Part shown: positions 24,725 through 32,127 of the stretch, piece by piece | How positions within the stretch are numbered: position 1 is the stretch's first letter | How the letters are laid out: each line of letters starts with the position of its first letter | Assembly: GCF_003268885.1 (NCBI RefSeq) | Contig: NZ_QLSX01000016.1 | Span: forward strand, 1-35,977 | Direction of reading: 5' to 3' | DNA length: 35,977 nucleotides | Origin: Onishia taeanensis | GTDB lineage: Bacteria; Pseudomonadota; Gammaproteobacteria; Pseudomonadales; Halomonadaceae | Made by a program: the position numbers and the translations under genes | The notes under the pieces: model-generated | The model's input: only the letters and a program-made list of their open reading frames with translations | Told to the model about the DNA's origin: nothing | Database searches by the model: none

Positions 24725-24758
24725 GGGTCCTCCTCGAGGCGTGGCTGTCGGTTATCGG

Positions 24759-25046
24759 TTACAGGTAGCGAACGATCGCCTTGAAGTCTTCAAGTTGTGC
24801 GCGCTGGTCTTGATTCCGGCCCCTGTCGTGGGGGCCGATCGCTGCTTCCAGGCAGTGGTCGATATGGTCGTGCACGAGGGTTCGCTTGGCCTGCTGGATC
24901 GCCTTCTCCACTGCATGCAGCTGCTGGGCGATGTCCAGGCAAGGCCGCCCGTCCTTGATCATCTGGGCCACGCTCTGCAGATGTCCCCGGGCGCGACTCA
25001 AACGCTTGATGATGTCGGGATGCGACTGGTGGGTATGCGATGTCAT
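24759..25046 (-). CDS. nreA: RcnR/CsoR-family metal-responsive repressor, NreA type
   Basis: 95 residues, all-helical DUF156 repressor: HPDIIKRLSRARGHLQSVAQMI, the conserved Cys36 in RPCLDIAQQL and a His cluster LVHDHIDHC (58-65) that supplies metal ligands. Such proteins sit on G-tract operators and leave when nickel or cobalt binds. ATG 25046 is preceded by AAAGAG; the frame is open to 25097 but that part overlaps the operator. It is directly upstream of the nickel-type exporter. Confidence 0.88.
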   Translation of the reverse strand: MTSHTHQSHPDIIKRLSRARGHLQSVAQMIKDGRPCLDIAQQLHAVEKAIQQAKRTLVHDHIDHCLEAAIGPHDRGRNQDQRAQLEDFKAIVRYL

Positions 25047-25069
25047 GCGCAGCTCTTTGTTGGTATTCC

Positions 25070-25090
25070 TATCCCTCTGGGGGGGGATTA
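25070..25090 (-). promoter_or_regulatory. RcnR/CsoR-type G-tract operator
   Basis: On the plus strand a run of eight G (25079-25086) is flanked by ATCCC (25071-25075) and GGGAT (25084-25088), an AT-flanked G/C-tract dyad of the RcnR/DmeR type, 24 bp before the nreA start. This suggests autorepression of nreA-nreB. Confidence 0.6.
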
Positions 25091-25180
25091 AGCTCAAAGA
25101 CGCTATCGTGCCAATGCCCCAGGGGACTCGGCCAGATCGCGCCTCACTATCGGTCTTCGCCCCCGAACTGGTCTGCCCGT

Positions 25181-25456
25181 ATGCTCCTCAACCGCCTGTG
25201 TCATCGCCTCGGTCACCTGACCCTCCTGCTGCTTATCGTGCAGGGGCTGGTCATGTCCGGCATTGGCGAGATACGCGCTCATGGGCCGGTCGATTCGGCG
25301 GCGGTCGAGCACAGGCTCCAGGGGGGGCTCCCGGAAGCGCATGGCCACGCGCATGCGTCGACCAGTTCCGTGAAGTCAGGCAGCTGTGGCTCGGCGAGGA
25401 CTGACGTTACCACCATCAGCAGTAAAGCCAAGCTCATCAGCCAGGCGTGCGAGTAA
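25181..25456 (+). CDS. Possible secreted His-rich protein, truncated
   Basis: From ATG 25181: MLLNRLCHRLGHLTLLLLIVQGLVMSGIGEIRAHG, a good signal sequence, then AAVEHRLQGGLPEAHGHAHAS. The His-rich start looks like a metal-binding periplasmic protein, but after about 25357 the DNA is antisense to a MucD/DegP-type remnant, so the C-terminal part is junk. The gene is probably truncated. No strong ribosome site. Confidence 0.4.
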   Translation: MLLNRLCHRLGHLTLLLLIVQGLVMSGIGEIRAHGPVDSAAVEHRLQGGLPEAHGHAHASTSSVKSGSCGSARTDVTTISSKAKLISQACE

Positions 25457-25470
25457 GGCTTGGGTATCAC
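25357..25470 (-). pseudogene. 5' remnant of a DegP/MucD-type serine protease
   Basis: From ATG 25470: a signal peptide (WLMSLALLLMVVTSVLA) followed by EPQLPDFTELVD. The 'LPDFTELV' start of the mature protein is characteristic of MucD/DegQ-type periplasmic proteases ('LPDFTELVE..SPAVVNI'). Homology stops at a GTCGAC (25357-25362) and the protease and PDZ domains are absent. Confidence 0.6.
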
Positions 25471-25578
25471 AATGGGCTCCTTCTGGGGGCATGGAACATG
25501 GTAGCCAATTTGGTGCAGCGCCCACTATGCAAAGTTCCACACGCCTAATCCCAGCTCACTCTTCAACAGAGTTCGGGC

Positions 25579-25609
25579 TTGAAGCTTGAGTCGCTATAGG
25601 TTTTATATT
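25579..25609 (+). promoter_or_regulatory. MerR-type promoter of the CDF exporter gene
   Basis: TTGAAG (25579-25584), 19-bp spacer, TATATT (25604-25609), 34 bp before the czcD start. A 19-bp spacer is the mark of MerR-family activated promoters, but the dyad within it is imperfect. The MerR regulator at 28880-29338 is a candidate activator. Confidence 0.5.
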
Positions 25610-25643
25610 GCTGGGTCATCACGTGACACCACAAGGATAACGC

Positions 25644-26558
25644 ATGGGACATCATCACGATCATCCCCACATTGATCCCACCTCTGGTGATCGTCGGGTG
25701 AGCATCGCCATCTGGGCCAACGGGATATTGACCATTGCCCAGATCGTTGGGGGTATCCTGGCGGGAAGCCTCTCGCTGATCGCGGATGCGCTGCATAATT
25801 TTTCCGACATGGCTGCGCTTGTCATTGCGTTTGCTGCCCGCAAGATCGCGAGACGACCGCCAGACTCACAGATGACGTTTGGCTATGGCCGAATCGAGGT
25901 TGTCGCAGCGCTGATCAACTACACCACCCTCATTATCGTTGGCATTTATCTAATTTATGAAGGCGCCATGCGCATGATCGACCCGCCAGAGATTAAGGGC
26001 TGGATAGTCGTAATCACCGGTATTGTCGCTCTTCTTGTCGATGCGCTAACGGCCTTGCTCACCTGGTCGATGCAAAAACATAGCGTCAATATCCGCGCCC
26101 TCTTCCTGCACAACCTGTCGGATGCCTTTGCGTCCATCGCCGTGATCATCGGGGGCTCACTGATTCTGCTGTATGATATGCGCTGGGTAGACCCTGCGAT
26201 TACGATCGGCATTGCGCTCTATATTCTTTATCTCGCCTTTACTGAGATAGGCGGCCCTGTCCGGACACTGATGTTGGGCTCGCCACCCGATATCGATGGT
26301 CAATCAGTCATTGAAGCCCTGCGTGACGTCCAAGGGGTTGAGGATGTGCATCATGTTCACCTATGGCAAATGCAGGAGAACACCGCCGCGCTTGACTGCC
26401 ACGTGGTTATCACGGAAGCCGGATGGCGCCAGCTCGAGGCGATCAAGGTAAATATCAAAGCTCAGCTGAAAGCGCGCTTTGGCATTGGCCACTCCAGTTT
26501 GGAATTTGAGCATATTGATCACGCTCATCAGGATGCCAACCTTTTTGGGCATGAGTAA
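25644..26558 (+). CDS. czcD: Cation diffusion facilitator, CzcD type
   Basis: 304 residues, inner-membrane zinc/cadmium/cobalt-proton antiporter. His-rich N-terminus (GHHHDHPH), six membrane helices, metal-site motifs IADALHNFSD (His51/Asp55) in helix 2 and HNLSDAFAS (His156/Asp160) in helix 5, then a cytoplasmic ferredoxin-like domain with HHVHLWQ. Ends with HIDHAHQD. AAGGAT lies 7 bp before ATG 25644. A MerR-type promoter precedes it. The DsbA-like and M23 genes follow on the same strand. Confidence 0.92.
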   Translation: MGHHHDHPHIDPTSGDRRVSIAIWANGILTIAQIVGGILAGSLSLIADALHNFSDMAALVIAFAARKIARRPPDSQMTFGYGRIEVVAALINYTTLIIVGIYLIYEGAMRMIDPPEIKGWIVVITGIVALLVDALTALLTWSMQKHSVNIRALFLHNLSDAFASIAVIIGGSLILLYDMRWVDPAITIGIALYILYLAFTEIGGPVRTLMLGSPPDIDGQSVIEALRDVQGVEDVHHVHLWQMQENTAALDCHVVITEAGWRQLEAIKVNIKAQLKARFGIGHSSLEFEHIDHAHQDANLFGHE

Positions 26559-26659
26559 CACGCCATATTTGCTTGCTCAGGCACCCATCAGCGGCTGAGC
26601 TCCACTCAGCAGCATCCTGAGCTTGCTTTAAACCCAACTCTTTGAAATTGAGAGAAAGA

Positions 26660-27337
26660 ATGTACAAAAAAGCGACTTTTATCCTGGTCGGAGCGTTGAT
26701 GCTGACGGCCATCATCGTGATCGTGTCGAGGCCCTCGCTGTTGGGCATGGGCGCCGAGACGGCCAGCCGAGAGGGGGCACAGGCCGAGAATTCGCTGGTG
26801 CGTGCACACTCGCCGGTCCTGGGGCCGGAAGAGGCACCTGTGACGATCGTGGAGTTCTTCGACCCGGCCTGTGAGGCCTGCCGCGCCTTCTACCCGCTGA
26901 CCAAACGCATCCTGGAAGAGTACCCCGAGAAGGTGCGGCTGGTGGTGCGCTACACCCCCTTCCATGGAGACGTATCCGAAACCGCCATTCGCGTGCTGGA
27001 GGTCGCCAGGCGTCAGGATGCCTTCCAACCGGTGCTGGAGGCGCTGCTGGCTCGCCAGAGCCAGTGGGCGGCTCATGGCAGTGTCGATGAGGAAGCGATC
27101 ATGGAGATCGCCAGCGAGGCCGGGCTGGACAGAACCGCAGCCGAAGAGCAGCTCAATTCACCAGAGGCACAGGCGGTCTACGACCAGGACAAGGCTGACG
27201 TCGAGGCCAACCAGATCAGCAAGACGCCGACCTTCTTCGTCAATGGCGAGCTGTTGGACCCCTTCGGCATGCAGGAGCTGGTCGACGCCGTTAACCGTGA
27301 GGTAGCCGAGGTCTCCGGCGAAGAGGATGCATCATGA
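26660..27337 (+). CDS. DsbA-family thioredoxin-like protein
   Basis: 225 residues, membrane-anchored periplasmic thiol:disulfide protein. Uncleaved-looking N-terminal helix (about 6-24), then the thioredoxin fold with CEAC (71-74) in VEFFDPACEACRAFYP, the inserted helical domain, and the cis-Pro loop KTPTFFVNG. This is the DsbA/'Thioredoxin_4' group often found beside metal exporters. The start at ATG 26660 follows AGAGAAAG. It is 101 bp after czcD and overlaps the M23 gene by 4 bp (ATGA), so it is coupled to that gene. Confidence 0.88.
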   Translation: MYKKATFILVGALMLTAIIVIVSRPSLLGMGAETASREGAQAENSLVRAHSPVLGPEEAPVTIVEFFDPACEACRAFYPLTKRILEEYPEKVRLVVRYTPFHGDVSETAIRVLEVARRQDAFQPVLEALLARQSQWAAHGSVDEEAIMEIASEAGLDRTAAEEQLNSPEAQAVYDQDKADVEANQISKTPTFFVNGELLDPFGMQELVDAVNREVAEVSGEEDAS

Positions 27338-28569
27338 CACGACGCTGGTTGCTAGTGGGACTGATGGTCCTGAGCCCCGTGTTGGCCGAAGCCCGTGGGC
27401 AAGAGCGTGCCGGATTATCACCTGCCAAGCCGGCATCGGACAGGGCACAAGCTATCGCGAAGGTGGGTCGCGTCGCTCAAAAGCTCACCGTGGAACCAGG
27501 GGATACCCTGGACGCACTGCTGCAACAGCTTGGCGTGAATACCGAGACGCGCACCCAAGCGGCGACCTCGCTGGCGGAGAGGTTCGACCCGAGACGATTG
27601 CGGCCCGGAGATCGTATCACTTTCACCTCTCTGGCGACGGGACAGCCGGTGTCGGTGGCCATCGAGCGTGACTCGGGTATTCAGTACGTCGTCACCCTGG
27701 GTGAGCGTCCGTCGACGCGCATTGTCCAGCCTCGCCTCGACACCCTGACCCTGGGTCGTGAAGTAGTCGTCAAGACGTCACTCTATGCCGCCTTGGCGGC
27801 TGAGGGGGTACCCAGGCGTTTCGCTGCAGAGCTTGACATGCTGCTGGGCGGACTCATGGACACACGCCGAGATATCTCGGGTGGCGAGCGCCTGCAGTTA
27901 CTGTGGGAAGAAGATCGCCGTGAGGATGGCACTCGAGTCGGGCCTCCCCGTCTGACCTATATGGGGTTGGCTGACCAGGCGGAGCGGCTGGAGCTAGTAT
28001 GGCCGGCGGACCAGAGAGCCAGCGTGATGCTCTTCAAGGACGGTAGCCTCCAAGACACCTTGCAGTTCCCGATTCTCGGCGCACGCCTGACATCCCCCTT
28101 CGGCAACCGGCGCCATCCCGTGTACGGCGGGGTCCGACGTCATGACGGTATCGATCTTGCCGCGCCTCGCGGCACCCCGGTCATGGCCACTGCGCCGGGG
28201 CGCGTCTCCTTCATCGGTCGCCGGGGAGGTTATGGACGTGTTGTCGAGATAAAACATGATACGGGCACCATCAGTCGCTATACGCATCTCAGCCGTTTCG
28301 CTGCCAGCCTGGCGGTCGGGGCCCCCATCAAGGCCGGCGACAAACTGGGTGAGGTAGGGGCTTCCGGACTCGCCACGGGGCCCAACCTGCACTACGAAGT
28401 GAGAGTGGATGACCGCCCCGTAGATCCCCTCGAGGAAGGGCAGCGCATTATTCTGAGTGAGTCACCCACACGCCAAGAGTATCGCAGCGCACTGTTCGAG
28501 GCTCGGACACGTCTGCAAAAAGCCATCGGAACGTCCGCTGCTTCCGGTCTTGCCGCAATGGTGAACTGA
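27334..28569 (+). CDS. M23 (LytM-type) peptidoglycan peptidase, one catalytic His replaced
   Basis: 411 residues. Signal peptide (about 1-20), a LysM/OapA-like N-terminal part (LTVEPGDTLDALLQQLGV, 51-68; LRPGDRITF), a middle domain, then the M23 domain: SPFGNRRHPVYGGVRRHDGIDLAAPRGTPV with zinc ligands His270 and Asp274, RYTHLSRF with His318, and TGPNLHYEV with His353. In active M23 enzymes the last motif is HLH; here the first His, a catalytic base, is Asn351. So zinc binding may persist while cleavage is uncertain. Start overlaps the DsbA-like stop. Confidence 0.9.
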   Translation: MTRRWLLVGLMVLSPVLAEARGQERAGLSPAKPASDRAQAIAKVGRVAQKLTVEPGDTLDALLQQLGVNTETRTQAATSLAERFDPRRLRPGDRITFTSLATGQPVSVAIERDSGIQYVVTLGERPSTRIVQPRLDTLTLGREVVVKTSLYAALAAEGVPRRFAAELDMLLGGLMDTRRDISGGERLQLLWEEDRREDGTRVGPPRLTYMGLADQAERLELVWPADQRASVMLFKDGSLQDTLQFPILGARLTSPFGNRRHPVYGGVRRHDGIDLAAPRGTPVMATAPGRVSFIGRRGGYGRVVEIKHDTGTISRYTHLSRFAASLAVGAPIKAGDKLGEVGASGLATGPNLHYEVRVDDRPVDPLEEGQRIILSESPTRQEYRSALFEARTRLQKAIGTSAASGLAAMVN

Positions 28570-28622
28570 CAAGCCTTTAGGTGGACTTGCTGTGAAACAC
28601 GCCTCGGTGGGCACAATGTACC

Positions 28623-28640
28623 TAGCGTCGCGTGACGCTA
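28623..28640 (+). terminator. Short hairpin after the M23 gene
   Basis: TAGCGTC (28623-28629) / GACGCTA (28634-28640), 4-base loop, 54 bp past the stop. No T-run; weak. Confidence 0.35.
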
Positions 28641-28677
28641 CAGCCTCAGCGGCACTCACTTCACACGGGCAGGGGTT

Positions 28678-28857
28678 ATGGACGGTGTCTCGCCAGTCAC
28701 ACTGGGGTTTTTAGGCAGCCCCGCCGCCGGCGCGATGATGTATGTCATTAGCCGCGAGATCATTCCCCAGGCCCACCGCAGCGGTCACCAGAACAAGGCG
28801 ACCCTGGGCTTCTCTATGAAGTTGGTGATCATGCTGTTCCTGAATGTCTCAACTAGG
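28678..28857 (+). pseudogene. 3' remnant of a ZIP-family metal transporter
   Basis: GVSPVTLGFLGSPAAGAMMYVISREIIPQAHRSGHQNKATLGF and LVIMLFLNVS match the last helices of ZIP transporters such as ZupT ('AGAMLYV.S.E.IPE.HR.GH....ATLG...G...M.FLD'), including the HE-type metal site changed to RE. The first three quarters are missing. After about 28857 the sequence no longer fits the family and overlaps the merR 3' end. Confidence 0.72.
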
Positions 28858-28879
28858 GCACGCTGGGACGCACAGGAGG

Positions 28880-29338
28880 TTATCCCAAATCGTGAGCGCC
28901 TTTGTGGGCTGCCTCACTGATACACAACTGGTGATCACTCAGCACCTCGATGATGCGACAGCTCTCGACCTTGCTGCCGGCGCACTGGCTCACCATCCGC
29001 TTGAGCTCGTCACGCAGTGCCGAGAGCCGCTGCAGCCGCGACTCCACTTCCTCCAGGTGATGCTTGGCAACGGCATCGACCTCCTGACAGGGCATGTCGG
29101 GCTGGTCGGACATCGCCAGTAGCTCACGCACCGCATCCACCGAGAAGCCAAAGTCTCGGGCATGGCGAATGAAGGTCAGCCGCCTGACAGCTTCTTCGCC
29201 ATAGCGCCGCTGCCCACCCTCGGTACGCGATGCATCGCCCATCAGCCCGATGCGCTCATAATAGCGCACCGTTTCAGGCTTGCAGCCGGCGCGCCGTGCC
29301 AGCTCGCCGATACCGATGGCATGGCTAATCTCCGGCAT
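28880..29338 (-). CDS. MerR-family Zn/Cd/Pb regulator
   Basis: 152 residues. Winged-helix start GIGELARRAGCKPETVRYYERIGLM, GGQRRYGEEAVRRLTFIRHARDFGFS, a dimer helix, and metal-binding cysteines at 84, 119, 127 and 139. The 84-119-127 spacing (35 and 8) resembles CadR/PbrR (35 and 9) and ZntR. It is divergent from the ATPase gene across a MerR-type operator, so it is the likely activator. Start 29338 follows GAGGAGC; the frame is open further upstream but without a ribosome site. Confidence 0.92.
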   Translation of the reverse strand: MPEISHAIGIGELARRAGCKPETVRYYERIGLMGDASRTEGGQRRYGEEAVRRLTFIRHARDFGFSVDAVRELLAMSDQPDMPCQEVDAVAKHHLEEVESRLQRLSALRDELKRMVSQCAGSKVESCRIIEVLSDHQLCISEAAHKGAHDLG

Positions 29339-29360
29339 CCTGATGCTCCTCTCGCATGAC

Positions 29361-29391
29361 TTGAACCTGTAGTTGCTACAGGGATTATGCT
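29361..29391 (+). promoter_or_regulatory. MerR operator/promoter of the ATPase operon
   Basis: TTGAAC (29361-29366), exact 19-bp spacer, TATGCT (29386-29391). The perfect dyad CCTGTAG-TTG-CTACAGG (29366-29382) fills the spacer. This is the standard geometry for MerR-family activation and lies in the gap between the divergent genes. Confidence 0.85.
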
Positions 29392-29427
29392 TCAAAATAA
29401 GATTAAGACATTCGGAGAAGCAACGCC

Positions 29428-31623
29428 ATGACCGAACCAACGCAAAGCACTATCTCGTCGACGCTGACACTGCAGGTGGAAGGCATGGACTGCGGCGGCT
29501 GCGAGCGCAAGGTAGAGGCCGCTCTGGGCCGCCTGGAGGGCATCGGGGAGGTGTCGGCCAGTTCGGTCACCGGATCGGTGAGGATTCACCCTCAACAGGA
29601 TACGACGCCTTCTCATGAGGCGATCGAGCGGATCCTTAACGAGCTCGGCTACCAGCTTGCCACCGATGATGAGGGAGATGAGGCGGATGCCGCTCCGGCC
29701 TCTTGGTGGCAGACCGCCAAGGGACGCTTGGTGCTCGTCACGGGGGGGCTGCTGGCTCTGGCCTTCGTTCTCCGCCTGGTCTGGCCTAGCCTAGGCAACT
29801 GGCCCTTCGTTGCGGCCACCCTGGTGGGGTTGGTGCCCATTGCACAAGGCGCCTGGGGTGCGCTGAAGATGCGCAACCCCTTCACCATCGAGATGCTGAT
29901 GAGCATCGCCGCCTTGGGGGCCCTGGCCATCAATGCCGCCGCCGAAGCGGCAGTGGTGGTCTTCCTGTTCGCCGTAGGCGAGTTGCTGGAGGGGGTGGCC
30001 GCGTCGAGGGCGCGACGCAGCATCTCGGCCCTGGCGGACCTGACGCCGTCCACGGCGAGGCTGATGGAGGATGGGGATACCCGTGAGGTTTCGGCCGCCT
30101 CGCTCACGCCTGGGCAGCGAGTCCTGGTGCGACCGGGCGACCGCGTGCCCTGCGATGGACGTATTCTGACCGGCGAATCCGACCTGGATGAGTCACCGAT
30201 CAACGGGGAGTCGGTGCCCCGCACGCGGGCGCCGGGGGACGACGTCTTTGCCGGCACGGTCAACCTCGATGCCGCCCTGGAGGTGGAGGTAACCCGCGGC
30301 GCCGAGGACAACACCATCGCACGGGTCATCCGCCTGGTGGAGGAGGCCCAGGCCGCCAAGGCGCCGGTGGCACGTTTCATCGACCGCTTCGCTCGCTACT
30401 ACATGCCGGCGGTGGTGGGGCTCGCCCTGCTGATGGCGGTGGTGCCGCCGCTGGTCTCGACCATGGCCTGGTCGGAATCGATCTATCGCGCCCTGGCCCT
30501 GCTGTTGATCGCCTGTCCCTGTGCTCTGGTGATCTCAACCCCCGCGGCGATCGCTGCCGGCCTCTCGGCGGGCGCCCGGCGGGGCCTGCTGATCAAGGGC
30601 GGCGCGGTGCTCGAACAGCTGGGTAAGCTGCGGACGGTGGCGCTGGACAAGACCGGCACCCTCACCGCCGGCACCCCCAAGGTCACCGACGTGGAGGACT
30701 GGGCCACTGGCCAAGGCACGCAAGAGATCCTGAGGCTGGCGGCTGGGATGGAACGTGACTCCAGCCACCCCATAGCCACGGCCATCCTCGCCCACGCTGA
30801 GCAGTTGGGCCTTTCCCTTCCACTGGCGAGTGAGAGCCGCGCCCTGTCGGGCCGAGGGGTCGCCGGTCGGGTCGAGGGGCGTGAGTTGAGCCTGATCACC
30901 CCCCGCCACCTGGCAGAGCAGGCCGCTCTCGATCACGACCTGAGCGCTCGGATCGCCGAGCTGGAGGGGGCCGGCAAGAGTCTCGCCGTGCTGGTCGAAG
31001 GCGAGCATCCGCTGGGCCTGATCGCCGTGCGCGATGAGCCGCGTGACGATGCCCGGGAGGGGCTGACGGCGCTGTCGCGCCTGGGCGTGCAGGCAGTGAT
31101 GCTCAGCGGTGACAATGCGCGTACCGCCGCGGCCATCGGTGACAGCCTGGGCATCGAGGCACATGGCGAGCTGATGCCCGAGGACAAGGCCCAGCGCGTT
31201 CGTGACTGGCAGGCCGCCGGCCGAGGCCCCGTCGGCAAGGTGGGCGACGGCATCAACGATGCGCCGGCGCTGGCCGCGGCAGAAGTGGGCATCGCCATGG
31301 GCGGCGGCACGGATGTGGCACTGGAAACCGCGGATGCGGCGCTGCTCAAGAACCGCGTCGGCGGCATCGCCGAGCTGATCGCCCTGTCCCGAGCCACGCT
31401 GCGCAACGTCAAGACCAACGTCGCCCTGGCGCTGGGCCTGAAGGCCATTTTCCTGGTGACCACGGCGCTGGGCATCACCGGCATGTGGATCGCGGTGATG
31501 GCGGATACCGGCGCCACCGTGCTGGTGACCCTGAACGCCATGCGGTTGCTGGGTTATCGCTTCTCGCCAGGCAATGCCACGACTGGCTCGGCAAGCCCGC
31601 GCTACCAGGCAGCCACGTCATGA
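29428..31623 (+). CDS. zntA: Zn/Cd/Pb-exporting P1B-ATPase (ZntA/CadA/PbrA type)
   Basis: 731 residues, inner-membrane ATPase. One N-terminal heavy-metal domain with GMDCGGC (Cys22/Cys25); actuator loop DESPINGES (254-262, Asn where most have Thr in TGES); CPC at 363-365 in helix 6; phosphorylation site DKTGT with Asp407; HP locus SSHPIA (His447); GDGINDAP (606-613); and Asp693 in MADTGATVLVTLNAMRLL, the helix-8 residue that sets Zn/Cd/Pb specificity in ZntA. It is activated from the MerR promoter and overlaps lspA by 4 bp. PbrA is an equally fitting name. Confidence 0.95.
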   Translation: MTEPTQSTISSTLTLQVEGMDCGGCERKVEAALGRLEGIGEVSASSVTGSVRIHPQQDTTPSHEAIERILNELGYQLATDDEGDEADAAPASWWQTAKGRLVLVTGGLLALAFVLRLVWPSLGNWPFVAATLVGLVPIAQGAWGALKMRNPFTIEMLMSIAALGALAINAAAEAAVVVFLFAVGELLEGVAASRARRSISALADLTPSTARLMEDGDTREVSAASLTPGQRVLVRPGDRVPCDGRILTGESDLDESPINGESVPRTRAPGDDVFAGTVNLDAALEVEVTRGAEDNTIARVIRLVEEAQAAKAPVARFIDRFARYYMPAVVGLALLMAVVPPLVSTMAWSESIYRALALLLIACPCALVISTPAAIAAGLSAGARRGLLIKGGAVLEQLGKLRTVALDKTGTLTAGTPKVTDVEDWATGQGTQEILRLAAGMERDSSHPIATAILAHAEQLGLSLPLASESRALSGRGVAGRVEGRELSLITPRHLAEQAALDHDLSARIAELEGAGKSLAVLVEGEHPLGLIAVRDEPRDDAREGLTALSRLGVQAVMLSGDNARTAAAIGDSLGIEAHGELMPEDKAQRVRDWQAAGRGPVGKVGDGINDAPALAAAEVGIAMGGGTDVALETADAALLKNRVGGIAELIALSRATLRNVKTNVALALGLKAIFLVTTALGITGMWIAVMADTGATVLVTLNAMRLLGYRFSPGNATTGSASPRYQAATS

Positions 31624-32123
31624 GAACGAAACGGATAGAGATGGCGCCGCAGAGCCGCTACTGGTTGGCACTGGCCGTTATGGTCGGCCTGGCCGACCAG
31701 GTCATCAAGGGGCTGGTGCAGGCGCTGATGCCGTATGGCCAGACCATCCCGCTGACCCCATTCTTCAACTGGGGTCACTGGTGGAACACGGGGGCGGCCT
31801 TAAGCTTCCTCGCCGATTCAGGTGGCTGGCAGCGCTACCTCTTCCTGTGCTTTGCAGGGTTGGCGACTATCGTGCTGACGTTCCTGTTGTGCAGGCCCAG
31901 GCCCCGCCTGGAGGCGCTGGGGTACAGCTTGATGCTGGGTGGCGCGCTGGGTAATGGCATCGACCGCCTGGTGCGAGGGTATGTGGTGGACTACCTGGAC
32001 ATCTACTGGCGAGAGTGGCACTGGCCCGCCTTCAACCTGGCGGATATCGCCCTGTTCCTGGGTGTCATCGCCTTTGCGATTGCGGCCTTGCGTGAGCGTC
32101 CCTCCCCCAGATTGTCTGAGTGA
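31620..32123 (+). CDS. lspA: Lipoprotein signal peptidase II
   Basis: 167 residues, inner-membrane aspartic peptidase that removes prolipoprotein signal peptides. Four helices; WWNTGAALSFL (family: RNTGAAFS), then the catalytic Asp pair in GNGIDRLVRGYVVDYLDIYW and FNLADIALF. ATG 31620 overlaps the ATPase stop (ATGA). In Pb resistance operons the PbrC protein is such a peptidase, which fits its place after a PbrA-type ATPase. Confidence 0.93.
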   Translation: MRTKRIEMAPQSRYWLALAVMVGLADQVIKGLVQALMPYGQTIPLTPFFNWGHWWNTGAALSFLADSGGWQRYLFLCFAGLATIVLTFLLCRPRPRLEALGYSLMLGGALGNGIDRLVRGYVVDYLDIYWREWHWPAFNLADIALFLGVIAFAIAALRERPSPRLSE

Positions 32124-32127
32124 CGGC

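Noticed and set aside
31939-32127. Upstream extension of lnt
   Set aside because: It lies inside lspA in another frame; ATG 32128 gives the normal Lnt length.
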